64,000 bases of DNA. Origin: Nipponacmea schrenckii. Lineage: Eukaryota > Mollusca > Gastropoda > Lottiidae. Below, in pieces: positions 10,773 through 21,131 of this stretch; the stretch's first letter is position 1; every line of letters begins with the position of its first letter. A program made the translations under genes and the position numbers. The notes under the pieces were generated by a model. The model ran no database searches, was not told the DNA's origin, and was given only the letters and a program-made list of their open reading frames with translations. The stretch is from NCBI GenBank assembly GCA_030562195.1, contig JAUJPP010000011.1, positions 11,098,001 to 11,162,000 on the forward strand. Reading direction: 5' to 3'.

Positions 10773-11567
10773 TTACTCACTAATTGTAGACTTTTCCGAC
10801 AGAGAACAATTGCTCAGGAGAACTGTTTTAGGTTGCACTAGCGGAATGGCATAGTGTCCACTTTCCCTGAATTGCAGATTCATGTCTTTTCCCAATATGT
10901 TTGCAACATCATTTACAAAGTCTATTTTTGTGCCAGTTTCTTTCATCCAGTCTTTACTCAAGAGCAATGGCATGTCACAATCAACCACTTCACAAGCTAC
11001 ATACAAAAGATTATCAGAAACATAGACAGGAAAAGTTATATTCCTACTGGACTTGAGTGGTGGGCCAGTTCCAAAACGAAAATAAACATCACTGCTTTTT
11101 TCTTGCACTTGTGCTGCATCTTGCAAGTTAAAAGTAGACAAGTAACATTCCAACCACACTCTGCCACAAACATTCTGAGTGCATCCCGAATCCAGTATAC
11201 CATAATTTAGCGTCTCTCCAAGGAACCTTGAAATGTAGCAATCCAGAATCTCCTGGGTAAATAATGTTATTTTCTCCACTGATCTACGGGTCTCATGACT
11301 GTCGGGGCAATCCCTTACCCAATGAAATATTGAGTTGCATATGGCACATGTGGATGGATTTCCATAGTTGTCGACTGGATTGGTCTTTCGGCCACCACGG
11401 GATACATAGTTAAAAGCAGATGCTCCTCTTTGGTTGGAGGATCTGAAGCCTCGCTGCCTATTTCCATAACCTAAAACCGGCACCACTGTTTCTAGTGAAG
11501 TATACTTCATCTTCCACCTTAATTTCATCCTTGAAGTCCTTAACTCCACTATCAGAACAATAATCAA
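10773..11567 (-). pseudogene. Copia nucleocapsid knuckle and aspartic protease
   Basis: A CCHC knuckle ('CAICNSIFHWVRDCPD') is followed by the protease active-site block 'YGILDSGCTQNVCGRVW' (Asp in D-S-G). Downstream 'LLYVACEVVDCDMPLLLSKD' is typical of the retropepsin fold in this group. The frame overlaps the end of gag by about 110 bases in another frame; the two were presumably one frame before a one-base change near 11500. Confidence 0.75.
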
Positions 11568-12067
11568 ATATAGATTTTAACTGCTTTTTCATGTTATCAT
11601 AAGTGAGTTCTGCTATGGTCGCACGTGCTAATTGTTCTTTTTCTTGAGATATGTTGGAACTTTTCAGCACCCTGTAAGCCAAAACTCCATCAGGCAATTC
11701 CATTTTGCATGACTTGATTTTAAAGTACAACCGTTCAAATTCATTTATATAGTCACCAACACTCATTGATTTAGGTCTACTAAACTTTTCAAAGTTTTCA
11801 TACGCCAAAAACGCCGTTTGATTCACATCTCTCGCAAATAAAGTTTGTAGTTACGTCAGTAAAACATTAACTCCATCATCGCCATTCAGTTCTTTCACAT
11901 CTATATCCGCACAGGCATTCCTGATCAAGAGACAAGTAGATAGCTGGACCTTGTTTTTTCTTGTCTAGATCCGTCACACAGCGCCATATTTCGATCTCAC
12001 GTAACCACGCTTCAAAGTCCTCGTTCATAGATGGTGGCACGAAGAGTTTTTGACTGGGGGCAGCCAT
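11458..12067 (-). pseudogene. Copia gag
   Basis: The start is the ATG at 12067 ('MAAPSQKLFVPPSMN'), followed by 'FEAWLREIEIWRCVTDLDKK', the usual beginning of gag in this group. After a stop and shift near 11880-11830 the protein resumes with 'FEKFSRPKSMSVGDYINEFE' and 'LPDGVLAYRVLKSSNI'. Would form the particle. Broken by at least two changes. Confidence 0.75.
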
Positions 12068-12923
12068 GTTTGTTTCTAAGGTCGCTTGTGTCGTTGACCT
12101 GAAAAGTTCAAAATATGCGAGGATAACACAAAAATAAGTCACCAATATCACCATCCGCATAATAATTCAGTCTATTTCATACATAACCATATCGCCAACA
12201 CCATATTCTCCAAAAGTATCTTTAACCTGCGCCACTAAATCATCCCGAAGTTCACACCACCATTTTCAACCTTCGCCATCAACAAGCGTGCTCTCCGCCG
12301 CTTACACCATTTAATTTTAGTCACTTTTTCTTTCCACAAATTCTTCGCCTATTTCTTCGAGATACACGCCAATTTAATATCGCCTAATCAAAGTGAGTTC
12401 ATTTCACGCTCTGCTTCTATGTTAACTCGTATATATAATAGACACATTGTATAGTTCATCATATATTCATTCAAAATTTATAATTTTTCTTTTTGTTCCA
12501 TATTGAATGTCAATAAATAGTACATCTTCAATAAAACCATATTTGATCAATATTTTGCAAAAAACGTAAGAACTAATTACTATTACCATATCTTGAAAGA
12601 AAATCTCAAATTTTAAAATTTTAACTTTTTTTTCAAAATTCTGTCTTTTGCACCTATACCATAAAGTTCCGAACCTAATGCGCACTTTTTCAACCTTTTT
12701 TTTCCTTTGTATATATTTTGTTATTATGTATATAACTACTAGTTATAATTTTGTTATTCATCGTACACATTTTATTTTTGTTATTAATAAAATAAGTTCA
12801 GTTAAAAAAAGTACACAGTGATGAGGCATAAGCTTGGTTAAATCAGTCATAAAAATTGTTGTCATGTCATGTATATAGTGTTAGGCTTTTTATCACTGCA
12901 CCCTCTTTGACTAACAGTACTAA
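12068..12923. other. Unassigned AT-rich sequence upstream of Copia gag
   Basis: May hold the Copia leader and an old LTR, but no TG...CA repeat or primer binding site could be supported. No gene seen. Confidence 0.3.
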
Positions 12924-13236
12924 CACCATCTGTCTAATATGTTTTTATAGTAAGTTTAGGTATATAGTATAAATATTGTTAGTCAGACAAAAATATTTTA
13001 ATGTTAGGGGCCAAGCTTGTGTTATTGCCTAGTAGAGTGCTACTGATGCCTTGAACGGACTCTGAGTGTACCAAAAAAAAAAGAAGCTGCACAACTGTTA
13101 CGAACAGGTTTAGTGTTTTAGTCGGAATCTTCAGTTCAGTTAATATATCAGCATCAACATTATGAGGAGAGATGTATTAATCATCTACCTGCTGTATTTA
13201 TCGTTTGCAGTTTTTAGTAAGAGAAGCACGCTGTTT
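12924..13236 (+). repeat. Duplicated promoter plus signal-peptide exon, copy 1
   Basis: About 310 bases are also present at 29720-30023 with roughly nine bases in ten the same. Shared text includes 'ggggccaagcttgtgttatt', 'gcctagtagagtgctactga' and a poly-A run, ending just after the signal-peptide codons. Both copies keep an ATG and hydrophobic leader, as expected for tandem paralogues rather than a transposon. Confidence 0.7.
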
Positions 13237-13386
13237 TCCCTATATTCAGAAAATAAGCTACATCCTGGGTTTATTTCTAGTTATATCAATATTGCCAGTC
13301 GATGGTATTGTTCAACGAAATGTCTTGAAGACCAAGAAACACCTTGCCTAATAAGAAGAATTACTGTTATATCGTGTACTACTTGA
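13162..13386 (+). CDS. Signal peptide and PAN/apple-like N-terminus of a secreted or membrane receptor-like protein
   Basis: ATG at 13162 begins 'MRRDVLIIYLLYLSFAVFS', a clear signal peptide. The frame continues 'SENKLHPGFISSYINIASRW' and 'YCSTKCLEDQETPC', with Cys spacing resembling the start of a PAN/apple domain, then stops at 13386. A consensus donor (A|GTAAGA) lies right after the leader, but the next acceptor is only about 30 bases on, so reading through is more likely. The leader is repeated at 29948. With the FTP-like exon at 13408 and the transmembrane exon at 27475 it may form one gene. The domain call is weak; the leader is clear. Confidence 0.45.
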   Translation: MRRDVLIIYLLYLSFAVFSKRSTLFSLYSENKLHPGFISSYINIASRWYCSTKCLEDQETPCLIRRITVISCTT

Positions 13387-13407
13387 TAACGATGATAACA
13401 ACTACAG

Positions 13408-13569
13408 TATAATAAAACATTTGGATTGCTTACTTATGCTCCTGAATTTGATGATATCGAGAAAAACAAGACAACAGCCCAGAGATCTATCTTCTTGAAT
13501 CAGAACGATTCATATGGTTCACTTCTAGCTATAGATGGAGACTTATGCGGCGTTCATTTGAGGACGTGA
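13408..13569 (+). CDS. FTP (fucolectin-like) domain fragment
   Basis: After a possible acceptor ('actacag', ending 13407) the frame reads 'YNKTFGLLTYAPEFDDIEKN', 'KTTAQRSIFLNQNDSYGSLL' and 'AIDGDLC'. This resembles the start of F5/8-type or fucolectin-like carbohydrate-binding domains ('NKTT.QSS...AVDG'), common in mollusc scavenger-type receptors. It stops at 13569. The 21-base gap from the previous segment is too small for an intron, so the locus may be a decayed gene with frame changes. Confidence 0.35.
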   Translation, partial: YNKTFGLLTYAPEFDDIEKNKTTAQRSIFLNQNDSYGSLLAIDGDLCGVHLRT

Positions 13570-13913
13570 ATACTCGTGAAACTTGTGAATTCACGACTTT
13601 CGAAAGTTGAAAGTGTTCACGTCGTAATCGTTATATCCACCAGGATCAAGATGGCGCCCACCACAAAATTGATCGCTGTATTAAATGGCTTAATCTTGTC
13701 CAGACAAACTACAGCTATTGCTGTCAAATAAAAAGAAAAAAATCAGAAGGTATATAAATATAATTATTTTAGTTGCCGTGTTGTGATATTTATGAAAATA
13801 TACAAGCTAGTTTTGCACAAATTGAGTTAACTCAATATAGTAAAGAAAACACAAACTAGTATATAAAAGTGTCTATGTTTTAGATTTCATTCATTCGTAT
13901 CATTCTTAATACC

Positions 13914-14760
13914 ATGGCAGAATTGATCGCAGTGGAATATGTTTTGTCTAGAAGAGGTACACAGCAGGTACTGTTTCAAGATCATCTTCACAATAAAAAC
14001 TCTACAAAGGAGCACTGTATCCATCAGACACCGTTAGATTTGTCAGTAATATGAGAAAGAGGGTCAGAGAAGAGCTTACTCCGATGCCAACTCTGTACAA
14101 GGAATCAGTTGCCCAACAAGATCCTGATGCATTACCTCATCTCCCTTCCTACGCAAGTGTAAGCAGTGGCCTTTACCGACATAGACGACATGCCATACCA
14201 GCTCTCCCATTGACCAGAGGTGATGTTGAACTTCAGGAAAAGTGGACTGAGACAACTGACGGCCAACCATACCTGTTGTTTTCTGACGGTGATGGCGAAG
14301 ATGCTGGTGTTTTCTTCTTTAGAGCAGCTAACTATTTTGCAGGCAGCAGATAACTTATGCATGGATGGGACATTTTCATCGTGCCCTGCCCTGTGGAACC
14401 AACTCTACAAAATTCATGCCAGAAGAGGTCCGAAGACATACCCATTGGTGTTTCCTCTTCTTCCCGATCGCCAGACAACAACATACTGCCGGCTTTTTCA
14501 CCGACTGAAGGTAGAAGTACAGCAGAAACTTAACAGAAACCTCGCTCCTGCCACAGTTCAGACATACTTTGAGCAAGCCGCCATCCGAGCCATTGAAACC
14601 GAATTGAGATGCTTCTTCCACTTCACCCAAGCTATCTGGAGGAAAGTGCAAGATTTAGGGTTAGCAGTCCAATACCAGGAAGATCCTGGTATAAGACGCT
14701 GGGTAAAAAGAGCTTCGTCCCTTGCTCTTTTACCAGAAGCTGACCAGTTACCATTTTTAT
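13914..14760 (+). pseudogene. MULE-type transposase, first segment of a mosaic
   Basis: ATG at 13914 starts a truncated FLYWCH-like leader ('YVLSRRGTQQVLFQDHLHNK') that ends at 14054. An overlapping frame carries 'LPSYASVSSGLYRHRRHAIP'. A further shift near 14335 leads to the catalytic core 'NLCMDGTFSSCPALWNQLY' (first Asp) and 'KTYPLVFPLLPDRQTTTY'. Where the second Asp is expected ('TDFE') the sequence has 'TYFEQAAIRAIE', an Asp to Tyr change needing one base. 'FFHFTQAIWRKVQDLGL' follows. At about 14760 the homologous block starts again from another lineage. Confidence 0.7.
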
Positions 14761-15207
14761 GGATTTTGAGATAGCTGCTCAGAACGCTGCAATGATATCC
14801 TTTCAGAGCCAGGTGAAAGGATGCATGTTCCATTTTCGCCAAGCAATATGGGAAGGGGCACAAAGATTTGGACTGCAGTCACACTTAATGATGATGTGCG
14901 ACGTGCGTTAGCTCTCTCACTCCTCAGACTGTGCGACACTGAGGACTTTTGGCTCAATGCCTTAGAGAGTGTTGACATGACCATTCCAGGTGTGTCATCA
15001 TTTGCAGATTATGTCACAGAACAGTGGGTGGAAGGTGGTGAAAGGGCCATGTGGAATCATTTTGATACTGTTGGCCCTAGAACCAAAAACCACGTGGAGG
15101 GCTGGCATTCAAAGTTAAATGGAATAGCTACTAGCCACCCAAATATTTTCAAGTTCATAAACATTATAAAATCTGAGCAAAGTTATACAGAAGTAACAAT
15201 TAAGTAA
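14761..15207 (+). pseudogene. MULE-type transposase, second segment from a different lineage
   Basis: Begins with 'MDFEIAAQNAAMISFQSQVK' and 'GCMFHFRQAIWEGAQRFGL', which repeats the same protein region as 14540-14660 but with a different sequence and an intact second Asp. A one-base shift near 14870 leads to 'NDDVRRALALSLLRLCDTED', then 'MWNHFDTVGPRTKNHVEGWH' with the catalytic Glu and 'PNIFKFINIIKSEQ'. So two related transposases abut inside their catalytic domains. Confidence 0.7.
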
Positions 15208-17470
15208 TATGGTGATTGTATTTCACATTTAGTTGGATTGTAGTTATTGATTAATATATAATTGTTATGAAATAAATAATATGTACTAAATGAATGTTTA
15301 TGATCTTATACTTTATATTATAAATCTAAGCCATTTTTGAAACAGACTATAGCTCTTAATCCGGTGTTAAAAACGGATTAGCATGGTTCACTGATTTATA
15401 TTCTTAAACAATAGGGTAATCAATTGTGGGGATTGTAGGTATACATCAATTTATCCTAGTAAATCAGATTCGATAACCATAAGCATAATGGCGTCGCAAT
15501 TATAATCGGATTTACTCAGTATAGGATAAATAAAACAGAATAGCTTTAAGGATGGCGGCTGACAAGCTGCCCCACCGCAATCTTAAAGAAAATTTTCAAA
15601 ATTGATATTTTTAGCCCAATCATCTTTTGGGGGGGGGGGGGTCTACATTCAATGTGAAATGTGCCGTAATGACAAACTGTCGTACTGAGAAAAGAAATAT
15701 AAAAATAAAGGTATCGAGCGATTTATAGGATAAACATTTCGGACGCCAATACTAAAGCGGAAGATATCAAAGCTACGACGCTCCGAAGTTGATTAACTCG
15801 ATTACCCTATATCGATTCGATTACATCTGATAAACGTTTTTATGGGTCATCGAGTTAATGACTAACGATCACTTGAAATGAAAGGTCAGCGATGTTTACG
15901 TTGATATTAGCATACTTGAGGACGTCTCAAGATACTCCCAGGGGTCATGTTCTTTAAACGACGACTAATTAACAAATAATGAAAGTTAGACATTGTAATG
16001 TCTGTGACAAATTCACTTTTGATTTATATTTCCAAATATTTCTTATATCATGGAATAGGACGATTACTTATTGAGTATTGATCACTTGAAATTCAAGGTC
16101 ACCGATATTTAGGTTGATATTGGCCTGCCCTACCCACGGGTGCAGTTGTTTGTACCATGAGAACTTGTAAGAATAGTCTATTTTATTCAGACATTAAAAT
16201 ATCTTTTTAATTAATATGACTTAACATAGTTTTTTTCTAAAGCAAACATGGATATCTACACTACCCCCTCATTGAACCCTACAATCTGAGATCATGACCC
16301 TTGACCCTAGGTCAATTAGAGTCCAGTTTTTTAAGTCAACATTATGAAAAAAGTCTAATATAACGCATTTAAAATGTCTGTGAAAAGATTACATTTTTGA
16401 GTTTCAAAGATGATACTTCATTGGCTAATACCTTTTTGAGTAAATTTTGAAAAACACAAATTTCATAAAGATCCAAGGTGCACATTTTGAGAAATAAGCT
16501 ATGTAATTATCCCCCACCCCCATCGTTCAAGATATTTGCTTTATTTTGCAGCCTCAAACTCACAATTTGCATGCTACCACGTTGAAATTTTGCATGCAAG
16601 TGTATATCAATGACATGAAACTATATGCCGTATTTCAATTTGTTAGCTTTATTTTTTCAACTTTCACTCAGACTTGACAAGTTATTTTTATGAAAAAAGT
16701 CGATTATAACAAATTTCAATTGGAGGTCAAAGGGTTAAATTTTTGAGTTTCAAATCTCAAATTTCATTGGCTACTACCTTATTGAGTACATTTTCCTGCC
16801 CTCAAATTTCATAAAGATCTAAGGTGCACATTTTGAGAAATAAGCTATGTACTTATCCCCCCCACCCCAATCGTTCAAGATATTTGCATTATTTTGCATG
16901 CTACCATGTTGAAATTTTGCATGCAAGTGTGTTTTAATGAGATGAAACTATATGCCATATGAAATTTGTCCCTTGGACAATTGGGGGTCAGGGGAATAGG
17001 GCATTAGAGGCCTTTAAATCTTCAGCACATATGACAATACTCCACGTGTATAAAGTGCTTTCACTTAGGTCTCGGGTCCGCGCTTTGAGGTCCGCATTTT
17101 TCTATATGACCTAGTAATGAATAAACTGCTAATTTCTCAATAATTACTAAATCGATTAAAGTAAAATTTATGCGTCAGAAAGAAAGTACACAATCCCGTC
17201 TATCCTGTACATTTCAATCTGCTACTTTCAAAATTAATTGAGTAGTTTGCGTCAAAGCGAATTGACCCATTTTGGCCTACGTGACCTAGAATTGAGCACG
17301 CTGTTTGAACTGGCTGACCTCAATAGATTATCGGTTAATTATTTCTAAACTAATAAATCTATTCTTTTGATTATTATATGTACGGAAAGAAAATTGAATA
17401 ACGCATCATTCCATATAACTTTCATTTTGATACGTTCAAAATTCACTGAGTATGCAGCATAAAGCGACGT
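15208..17470. repeat. Non-coding stretch with a 347-bp tandem duplication (16316-16975)
   Basis: No gene seen. 'tatgaaaaaagtc' at 16342 and 16689 marks two units that share 'gatctaaggtgcacattttg', 'gagaaataagctatgta' and 'ttgaaattttgcatgcaagt'. A smaller pair ('gatcacttgaaat.aaaggtca') lies at about 15868 and 16079, spacing near 210. A poly-G run is at 15630-15642. Confidence 0.6.
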
Positions 17471-17479
17471 GACCTGTAT

Positions 17480-18218
17480 GTGACACGAGGTCAAATCATT
17501 GAACGCGCAATCAATCTACTGAAAAAGATCTACAGCAGACATGGTATTCCAGATGTCCTGGTTACAGATAACGGTCCACAATTCTCGTCTGCCGAATTTA
17601 AGTCATTCGCTGAAGATTGGTCATTTCAGCATATCTCATCATCGCCACACTACCCACAATCCAACGGAGAAGCTGAACGTGCCGTTCAAACCGTTAAGAT
17701 GATTCTGAAGAAATGTGACGATGAGTATTTAGCCTTACTACAGTACCGAAACACACCTCTTCAAAATGGATTCTCACCGGCACAACTTAGCATGGGTCGG
17801 AAACTTAAATCAAGAATCCCATGTCATCCGGATGAATAGATCCCATCAACCCCTGACCAAGATCTTGTCAGAAGAAGGGAGAGGGAATATCGTAATAAGA
17901 TGAAAATCAACTACGATCGACGTCACAGAGCTACGGAAGCTGAGGATCTTTCTCCAGGCGATGAAGTATGGATTCCAGATCTTCGTACAACTGGATCTGT
18001 CATAAAATGTCATGATAGCCCAAGATCCTATCTCATCAAAACAGAAAACAACCTAGAAGTTCGTCGTAATCGGAAAATGACTCGCAAGATTCTCAAGTCA
18101 ACCCCCAATGAGGATCAAACCCAACAAATTAGTCATACCTAAACCAGACATTCAAAAAGTTCATCGTAAATCAGAAAGGATTATCACCAAACCAAAAAGA
18201 TTCATTGAACAATTTTAA
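17480..18218 (+). pseudogene. Ty3/Gypsy integrase, C-terminal half
   Basis: The core reads 'HGIPDVLVTDNGPQFSSAEF' (second Asp) and 'PHYPQSNGEAERAVQTVK' (Glu), then 'LLQYRNTPLQNGFSPAQLSM', all typical of Gypsy elements of marine invertebrates. A TAG at 17837 interrupts the frame, which resumes with 'MKINYDRRHRATEAEDLSPG' and 'DEVWIPDLRTTGSV' (SH3-like tail). A one-base shift near 18118 precedes the usual end 'HRKSERIITKPKRFIEQF' and TAA at 18218. The 5' part of the element, including first Asp, reverse transcriptase and protease, is absent. Confidence 0.85.
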
Positions 18219-18324
18219 TATTGCATTTATTGAATTTCTAGGACTTGAACCATTATTATTTTTACATGCAAGTTTGATCAACTTTCAAGTTATTAAAGTT
18301 TATCAAACTTAAAAATACGGGAGA

Positions 18325-18505
18325 TGTAGTATGGCCCAAAGTACATATTACGAATGCCTTTGGGCTCACTAGTACAGTAGTAAATAATCTATTGCCTGTG
18401 GGCTTAACTTCCTGTCTGAGAGTTATCTCCCCTGGATAATGTTGATATAAGACATGTGCTTGTGCCAAATAAACTCAATATGATTTTATAGTATTTAATA
18501 CTAAA
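18325..18505 (+). repeat. 3' LTR of the Gypsy element
   Basis: A purine-rich tract 'aaaaatacgggaga' is followed by 'TGTAGTATGGCCCAAAGTAC', as expected for a polypurine tract and LTR start. It carries 'gttgatataagacatgtg' and an AATAAA at about 18468. The right edge is approximate because no second LTR is in the window. Confidence 0.6.
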
Positions 18506-19242
18506 TGGACGTTATAGGGAGCATTTAGTTAATATGAATACTTGACATTTTATGCTCCGCCCATACGCTCGTTTGCATATATTGGAAGTTAATGCAGTCG
18601 AGTTAATACAAAGATGCAATGTAACTTGTACTGTGTTGAAGTAGTTATGTTAAGTGTGATTTGTAATGCGTGAAATCACTAGTGGTATTTTGTTGATTGT
18701 ATTATGTATTTTGACATTTTACTTATGCATTAAAGGTTTGATGCACAATGTAATTTAGGTATTAGTACACACAACATTTGCATTAAAGGTAAAATGTCGT
18801 TTGCATTATGTTAAGTGCATGATGTATTTTAGGTATTAGTACAAAAGACATTTACATTAAAGGTAAAATGTTTTTTGCATTACGGTATTAGTGATTTCTT
18901 CACTGAATTTTATTCTGACCATAATTGACCTCCATATCTAACAGCTATTTCAGATATTTAACTTTCTGCCCGATGCCCGTGGTTCCTGTTATTCCTGATA
19001 AACATAACCGGATATGGTGGGGTATATGCAAAATTACTCCCATTGAACACTGCATGGCATTAGCTCATACAGGTGCAGAAAAGTAGGACGTAAAACTCCA
19101 TTTCTTTCATTATTTTGTTCTTATGTAGTTACGTTCTTTTTAAAGAAAAATATAGATTTGCTGTTTGGAATGATCCACAAAACAAATCATTTCTTCTTTT
19201 AATTAGTTTTTAACTAACTCAGTCATGCTTATCTTTTTTTAG
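18506..19242. other. Unassigned sequence
   Basis: Contains a short imperfect tandem of 'cattaaaggtaaaatg' and 'ttaggtattagtacacaaga' (18720-18880). No gene supported. Confidence 0.3.
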
Positions 19243-20499
19243 AAATGGTCAACTCAAAACAATTAACACCAACCCGTGGTAAGTTATTTAAAATCATTTT
19301 CAAATTCAGACCCTACATAAGATCCAAAAACATACCTCCGCATTTTTTTTCGTCAAGTTTGCTGGCAACACAGTCTCTTGATGTTATGTCCATATATAAA
19401 CAATTTCATTGGGAAGAAAATATTTGAATGTTTCACAAAGTATTTACACAAAGCCTTTTATTTTTTTGTTAAAGAGAACTGCTTCAAATATGTAGTATGT
19501 TTGAACTTAAGGCTGCTTACTTATCTCTTTGGTGTGCTTTTTACTGGTTTTTAATCAACTAGACGGCGCTAAAAACTACTTTTGTCTTGTTTGATAAAAA
19601 TCAGACTTTCATGATTCTCAATGTAATCGCAGGAATTTTTTTCAAAAAAGACAAAAGTGTTTATTTTTAAAAACTAATTTTAAACTGTTTTTTCAGCCAA
19701 AAAAATGCCAATGAGTAGTGATGACGATGCAAGTAAGCAACCTAACAGTCCATCTAACAGTGATGACGATTCAGCTGGTTCAAGTAAGCATCCTAACAAT
19801 GATGACAATGCACCTGGTTCAAAGACTGGTAATAGTTGAATAGTAGTGGACTCTTTGAGGAAAGTACCATCAGGTGTTTCGAAAAGAGTAAGCATGGTCT
19901 GCTTTGTTCCAACAACCACCACTATTCATGCTAGACTAAACAAATTTGCCAAAATCAAGAAAAATAGATATACCTATATGAGCTTTTCAAATGTTTATGT
20001 TTGCTATATTCACAGGTGATGGTATTGTTCGTGCATACGATTCGTTGGCTAAAGCTTGTTTAAAGGCTAACTTACAGTCCCCAGAACTTATAACGAGCAC
20101 CAGCTTGAGAAAGTACATGGCAACAATAACACAGGTGAACACTCTTTTGTTGAACTTTGCAAAGATTCAAGATCTTTCCTATTTCCTGTCTTTAAGCAAT
20201 ATGCATTAACATAGTAAAATCAAAAAAAAAAAAAGAAACGCACCTTTATCATCACACAATTTTGTTCTAAAAAAGTGCTATAGGAATTGTAACATGCTTT
20301 TTTTTCGATTGGGATGAAACATACAATGTTTTACATACTTGGCCTAAAATTATGAATAAAATAAGTCGTAGTAATTGTATCTGTATTTTAAGCCTTTGAA
20401 AACTGTCTATTTACAGGTGTTAGATTTAAAACCCAATGGAATGGAATGGGTTATAAACCATTTGGGACATAGTATTGATGTCCATAAAATACATTACAG
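19243..20499 (+). CDS. Tyrosine-recombinase-like gene, four exons (3' end lost)
   Basis: Exons 19243-19278, 19697-19828, 20016-20134 and 20417-20499 each have AG acceptors and GT donors and join in phase. They encode 'MVNSKQLTPTR', a Ser/Asp/Asn-rich linker ('MPMSSDDDASKQPNSPSNSD'), then 'SPELITSTSLRKYMATITQ' and 'VLDLKPNGMEWVINHLGHSI', 'DVHKIHYR'. The last two blocks resemble the C-terminal boxes of tyrosine recombinases (R..H-type helix, 'LGH', then Tyr) found in Crypton- or DIRS-like proteins of cnidarians and molluscs. The catalytic His of box II is not obvious (T-S-T-S-L-R), so activity is doubtful. The last exon ends at a donor (GTATGC) with no further exon found before the LINE at 20.9 kb. 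Exon structure is seen; the family call is inference. Confidence 0.5.
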
Positions 20500-20895
20500 G
20501 TATGCATTGTCACAAATTTAGATAGACTGCCTTTAACCAAATAGTGAATACCTCTGTCTGGCAGTGTGTGTGAGACTGAGAGTGTCTAGGGGTGAGAGTT
20601 TAGTCGATGTGCGACCCCTTATCACTGGCCGAACACAAGTAATCGCTCAGTTGCACATGTTCTACTTTCTTGTGACTGGTGTGCGCGTCCTTGCAACTCG
20701 CAATAAGCATTTCGTCATTTCATTTTGGTCATGTGACCCAATTTGTACACCGAAACACAACAAAATGGCTGGTGGTTGGAGCGATTCAGCCGAAGATGTC
20801 TCGATTAAAATGTGGCGGGAGAGACCATGTCTATTTGCTACAAACAGCAAATCTTATTCCAATAGGAAAATGAGAAGGGTGGCATTGTAGGAAAT
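20500..20895. other. Unassigned sequence before LINE insertion
   Basis: Both strands have open frames of about 60-108 codons here (20564-20890 plus, 20662-20850 minus), but neither shows a recognisable motif. Confidence 0.25.
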
Positions 20896-20911
20896 GTCAT
20901 TTCGGCTTGAA
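20896..20911. repeat. Target-site duplication of LINE, 3' side
   Basis: 'gtcatttcggcttgaa' is identical to 26571-26586, 16 bases. It shows that the element between was inserted by target-primed reverse transcription and has not been truncated. Confidence 0.9.
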
Positions 20912-21131
20912 ATGAAATGAAATGTATTAAAGTGCATTAGCACCAAAACGGGCTATATAGCACTTGAATACGATTTAAAATAAAAACAAAAATTAAAACT
21001 AGAAAATCAATACAGTAAAATAAAAATTATCACAGAAACCCCAAAAAGGGCAACAAAACAATGCTAAAAACAATATCACAGAATTTGGTTGTAACCCAAA
21101 ATGGGCTAAAAACAAAATGGCAAAAACAAAA

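Larger units (their letters stand above)
9760..12067 (-). mobile_element. Ty1/Copia retrotransposon remnant (gag-protease-integrase)
   Basis: Order on the minus strand is gag (12067), zinc knuckle, aspartic protease, integrase, with the integrase directly after the protease. That order is diagnostic of Copia rather than Gypsy. Reverse transcriptase and RNase H are missing: the element stops near 9760 where other sequence begins. No LTR could be recognised upstream of gag. Several single-base shifts break the polyprotein. Confidence 0.75.

Noticed and set aside
10251..11210. Plus-strand frames opposite the Copia remnant
   Set aside because: Antisense of integrase and protease, no motifs of their own.
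19680..19922. Minus-strand Leu/Ser-rich frame
   Set aside because: Antisense of the Ser/Asp-rich exon at 19697-19828.
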